Positions 4,366-5,992 of a stretch of 5,992 bases of DNA are shown here, piece after piece. The notes below the pieces were generated by a model that worked only from the letters and a program-made list of their open reading frames with translations, searched no databases and was not told where the DNA came from. The stretch is taken from the NCBI GenBank assembly GCA_044233745.1, contig JBIIJN010000113.1, positions 1 through 5,992 of the forward strand. Direction: 5' to 3'. Position 1 is the stretch's first letter. Each line of letters opens with the position of its first letter. A program made the position numbers and the translations under genes. This DNA comes from UBA6165 sp044233745. GTDB taxonomy: Bacteria; Bacteroidota; Bacteroidia; Flavobacteriales_D; Crocinitomicaceae.

Positions 4366-5992
4366 ATGAAGACTACAGCCTTAATGTTCGCGCTCATGAT
4401 TTCAGTTTTTTCAATGCATGCCAAAGAAATCACCAAAGATGTAACAGTGACCCAAGCCACAGTTTACTTAAAAGGAGCTAAAGTAACAGCCAGCACACAA
4501 ATGAACTTGGTTCGCGGGAAAAACTTTGTACGCTTGGAAAATTTACCGCGCGATTTGAATCCAAACACCATCAGCATCAATTTGCCCAAAACAGTTGACA
4601 TGATGTCGGTAATGCCAGAAATGCAAAGCCACAAACCTTTTGTTGCAGACGCAGAAGAATTGCTTTTGCACGACGAAATCAAAAAAAATCAGCGCCAAAT
4701 TGATTTGCTGAATTTACAAATCAAAACCCTGAACGCCGAAAAAGCCATCATCGACAACAACAAGCAAATTGTTACACATGAAAAAATGACCAATGTGGAA
4801 CAATTGGAAAAACTAACGGCATTTTACGCCAAGAAAGTTTTGGAAATCGAAAATTCGCTTTTTACGCTCAATGAAAAACGCCAAGAATTTTTGGATAAAA
4901 ACAAGGATATCAATGATAAAATCATCAAAAGACGTCCAGCCAATAAAGTTTTGGGCTACGATGTGGTTTTGGAACTCGATACCAAAACAGACCAAGCCAT
5001 CGAAATCACAATCAGTTATTTGGTTGAAAATGCAGGATGGATTCCTTCGTATGACATCCGAGCAAAATCAGAAAAAAAAGCCGTGGAAATCAACTATAAA
5101 GGCAAGATTTACCAAAACACTGGGCAAGAATGGAACAATATCAAGTTATCCGTTTCTTCGTACAGACCTAATTTGAACACGCAGCGACCCATTTTGCATC
5201 CGATGTATGTCATGGAATTTGTAGCGCCTCAGTACCGTGAAGTGCCGGCCGCGCATGCCAATGTGCAGATGAACTCCTATCAAAACGTTGGAGCGGTAAG
5301 AGCGGATGACGCTTATGCCAATGAGGAACTTGACGCACAACTCGCCGAACCAGCCACATGGAATGCCGTGACAGATTCTCCCTTGAGCGTAATTTATGAG
5401 CTGCATCGCAAACACAGCATTCCAAGTAAAGCAGAACCACAGCATGTTTTATTGGACAACAAAGAAGTGCCTGCAGACTATGTATATCACGTGGTTCCAT
5501 CCATCAGTTGCGAAGTACATTTGTTGGCCAAAGTAAAAAACTGGAACGAGTTGAACCTGATGGGCGGTGAAGCATTTTTGTTTTTGGGAGACAATTTCGT
5601 GGGCAAATCCATAATCAACAGCAACTATGCCAACGACGAATTGCCGATTGCTTTGGGCACAGACGAGCGTATTGTGGTGAGAAGAACACGATTGGCTGAC
5701 AAATCTGAAACCAAGAAAAGAGGCGAAGAAGAAATTGGTGTTCACACCTACGAAATCACCTACAAAAATAACATGGGCTTTGATATCAAGTTGGAAATTT
5801 TGGACCAACTGCCGATAAGTATGTCACCAAAAATAACCATTACAGAGGGTTTATATGAGGATGCCGAATACAACGAGACTACAGGGGCGCTCTTGTGGAC
5901 ACGCGAATTGCCAGCAGGAAAATCTGGAAAAATCACTTTCAGTTATAAGATAACACATCTGAAAGGTTTGAAAATCATGTTTAAGAGGAATT
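4366..5992 (+). CDS. DUF4140/DUF4139 ('mucoidy inhibitor MuiA family') exported protein, 3' end beyond window
   Basis: The reading frame is open from ATG 4366 to the right edge: 542 complete codons with no stop. Residues 1-19 are a signal peptide (MKTTALMFALMISVFSMHA, likely cleaved before KE), so the protein is exported. Residues about 27-100 fit the DUF4140 N-terminal domain (VTQATVYLKGAKVT, then LENLPRDLNPNTISI). Residues about 100-190 are a charged, Lys/Glu/Gln-rich coiled coil. Residues about 205-542 fit DUF4139, with its signatures AGWIPSYDIRA (223-233) and GKIYQNTGQEWNN (246-258, usually 'Q.TGE.W'). A poorly conserved-looking, Asn/Ala-rich insert spans about 281-345. The text SGKITFSYKITHL (517-529) is typical of the end of the family, so little is probably missing. 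The biochemical role is not established; the MuiA name is inherited from homologues. It is divergent from the kinase and shares the repeat-rich intergenic region. Confidence 0.88.
   Translation, partial: MKTTALMFALMISVFSMHAKEITKDVTVTQATVYLKGAKVTASTQMNLVRGKNFVRLENLPRDLNPNTISINLPKTVDMMSVMPEMQSHKPFVADAEELLLHDEIKKNQRQIDLLNLQIKTLNAEKAIIDNNKQIVTHEKMTNVEQLEKLTAFYAKKVLEIENSLFTLNEKRQEFLDKNKDINDKIIKRRPANKVLGYDVVLELDTKTDQAIEITISYLVENAGWIPSYDIRAKSEKKAVEINYKGKIYQNTGQEWNNIKLSVSSYRPNLNTQRPILHPMYVMEFVAPQYREVPAAHANVQMNSYQNVGAVRADDAYANEELDAQLAEPATWNAVTDSPLSVIYELHRKHSIPSKAEPQHVLLDNKEVPADYVYHVVPSISCEVHLLAKVKNWNELNLMGGEAFLFLGDNFVGKSIINSNYANDELPIALGTDERIVVRRTRLADKSETKKRGEEEIGVHTYEITYKNNMGFDIKLEILDQLPISMSPKITITEGLYEDAEYNETTGALLWTRELPAGKSGKITFSYKITHLKGLKIMFKRN

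Noticed and set aside
5146..5808. Leftward open frames at 5146-5445, 5210-5500 and 5449-5808
   Set aside because: They lie antisense to the DUF4139 gene, whose frame has clear family motifs throughout. Their translations look compositionally random and have no recognisable domain.

Overview
The window looks like chromosomal DNA of a Bacteroidota bacterium, probably Flavobacteriales or a relative. The evidence is a secreted protein with a type IX secretion (T9SS) C-terminal sorting domain and SprB-like repeats, a LytS/LytTR-type two-component pair whose kinase carries a periplasmic TPR region, a DUF4140/DUF4139 protein, and three candidate promoters with the Bacteroidota TAnnTTTG -7 box. None of the starts has a clear Shine-Dalgarno sequence, which is also usual for the phylum. 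Species cannot be named from this sequence.

Layout. Four genes read leftward from about 4142 to the left edge: a TPR-containing histidine kinase (2283-4142), a LytTR response regulator 30 bp downstream (1512-2252), a T9SS-sorted SprB-repeat protein (255-1403), and the N-terminal 77 codons of an ECF sigma factor (1-231), which runs off the left edge. The kinase and regulator almost certainly form one operon and one signalling pair. The secreted protein has its own candidate promoter in the 108-bp gap after the regulator. The sigma gene follows it by only 23 bp, so those two are probably cotranscribed. Rightward from 4366, and running off the right edge, is a secreted or periplasmic DUF4140/DUF4139 ('MuiA family') protein, 542 codons of which are present.

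The 223 bp between the divergent kinase and DUF4139 genes (4143-4365) is the least ordinary part. It holds an imperfect 27-bp direct repeat with 108-bp spacing, in which a central 5-mer is reverse-complemented between copies. Between the copies lie a 22-bp tandem duplication, five AATAGC hexamers and a perfect 7-bp inverted repeat. It may be a regulatory region or a dispersed intergenic repeat; the sequence alone does not decide.

How the genes may work together (inference): the kinase would sense an envelope or periplasmic state through its TPR region and phosphorylate the regulator, which would bind nearby promoters through its LytTR domain. The neighbouring secreted protein, sigma factor and DUF4139 gene are candidate targets. 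I see no mobile element, CRISPR array, tRNA or rRNA, and no convincing intrinsic terminator. I found no clear evidence of an undescribed multi-gene system.
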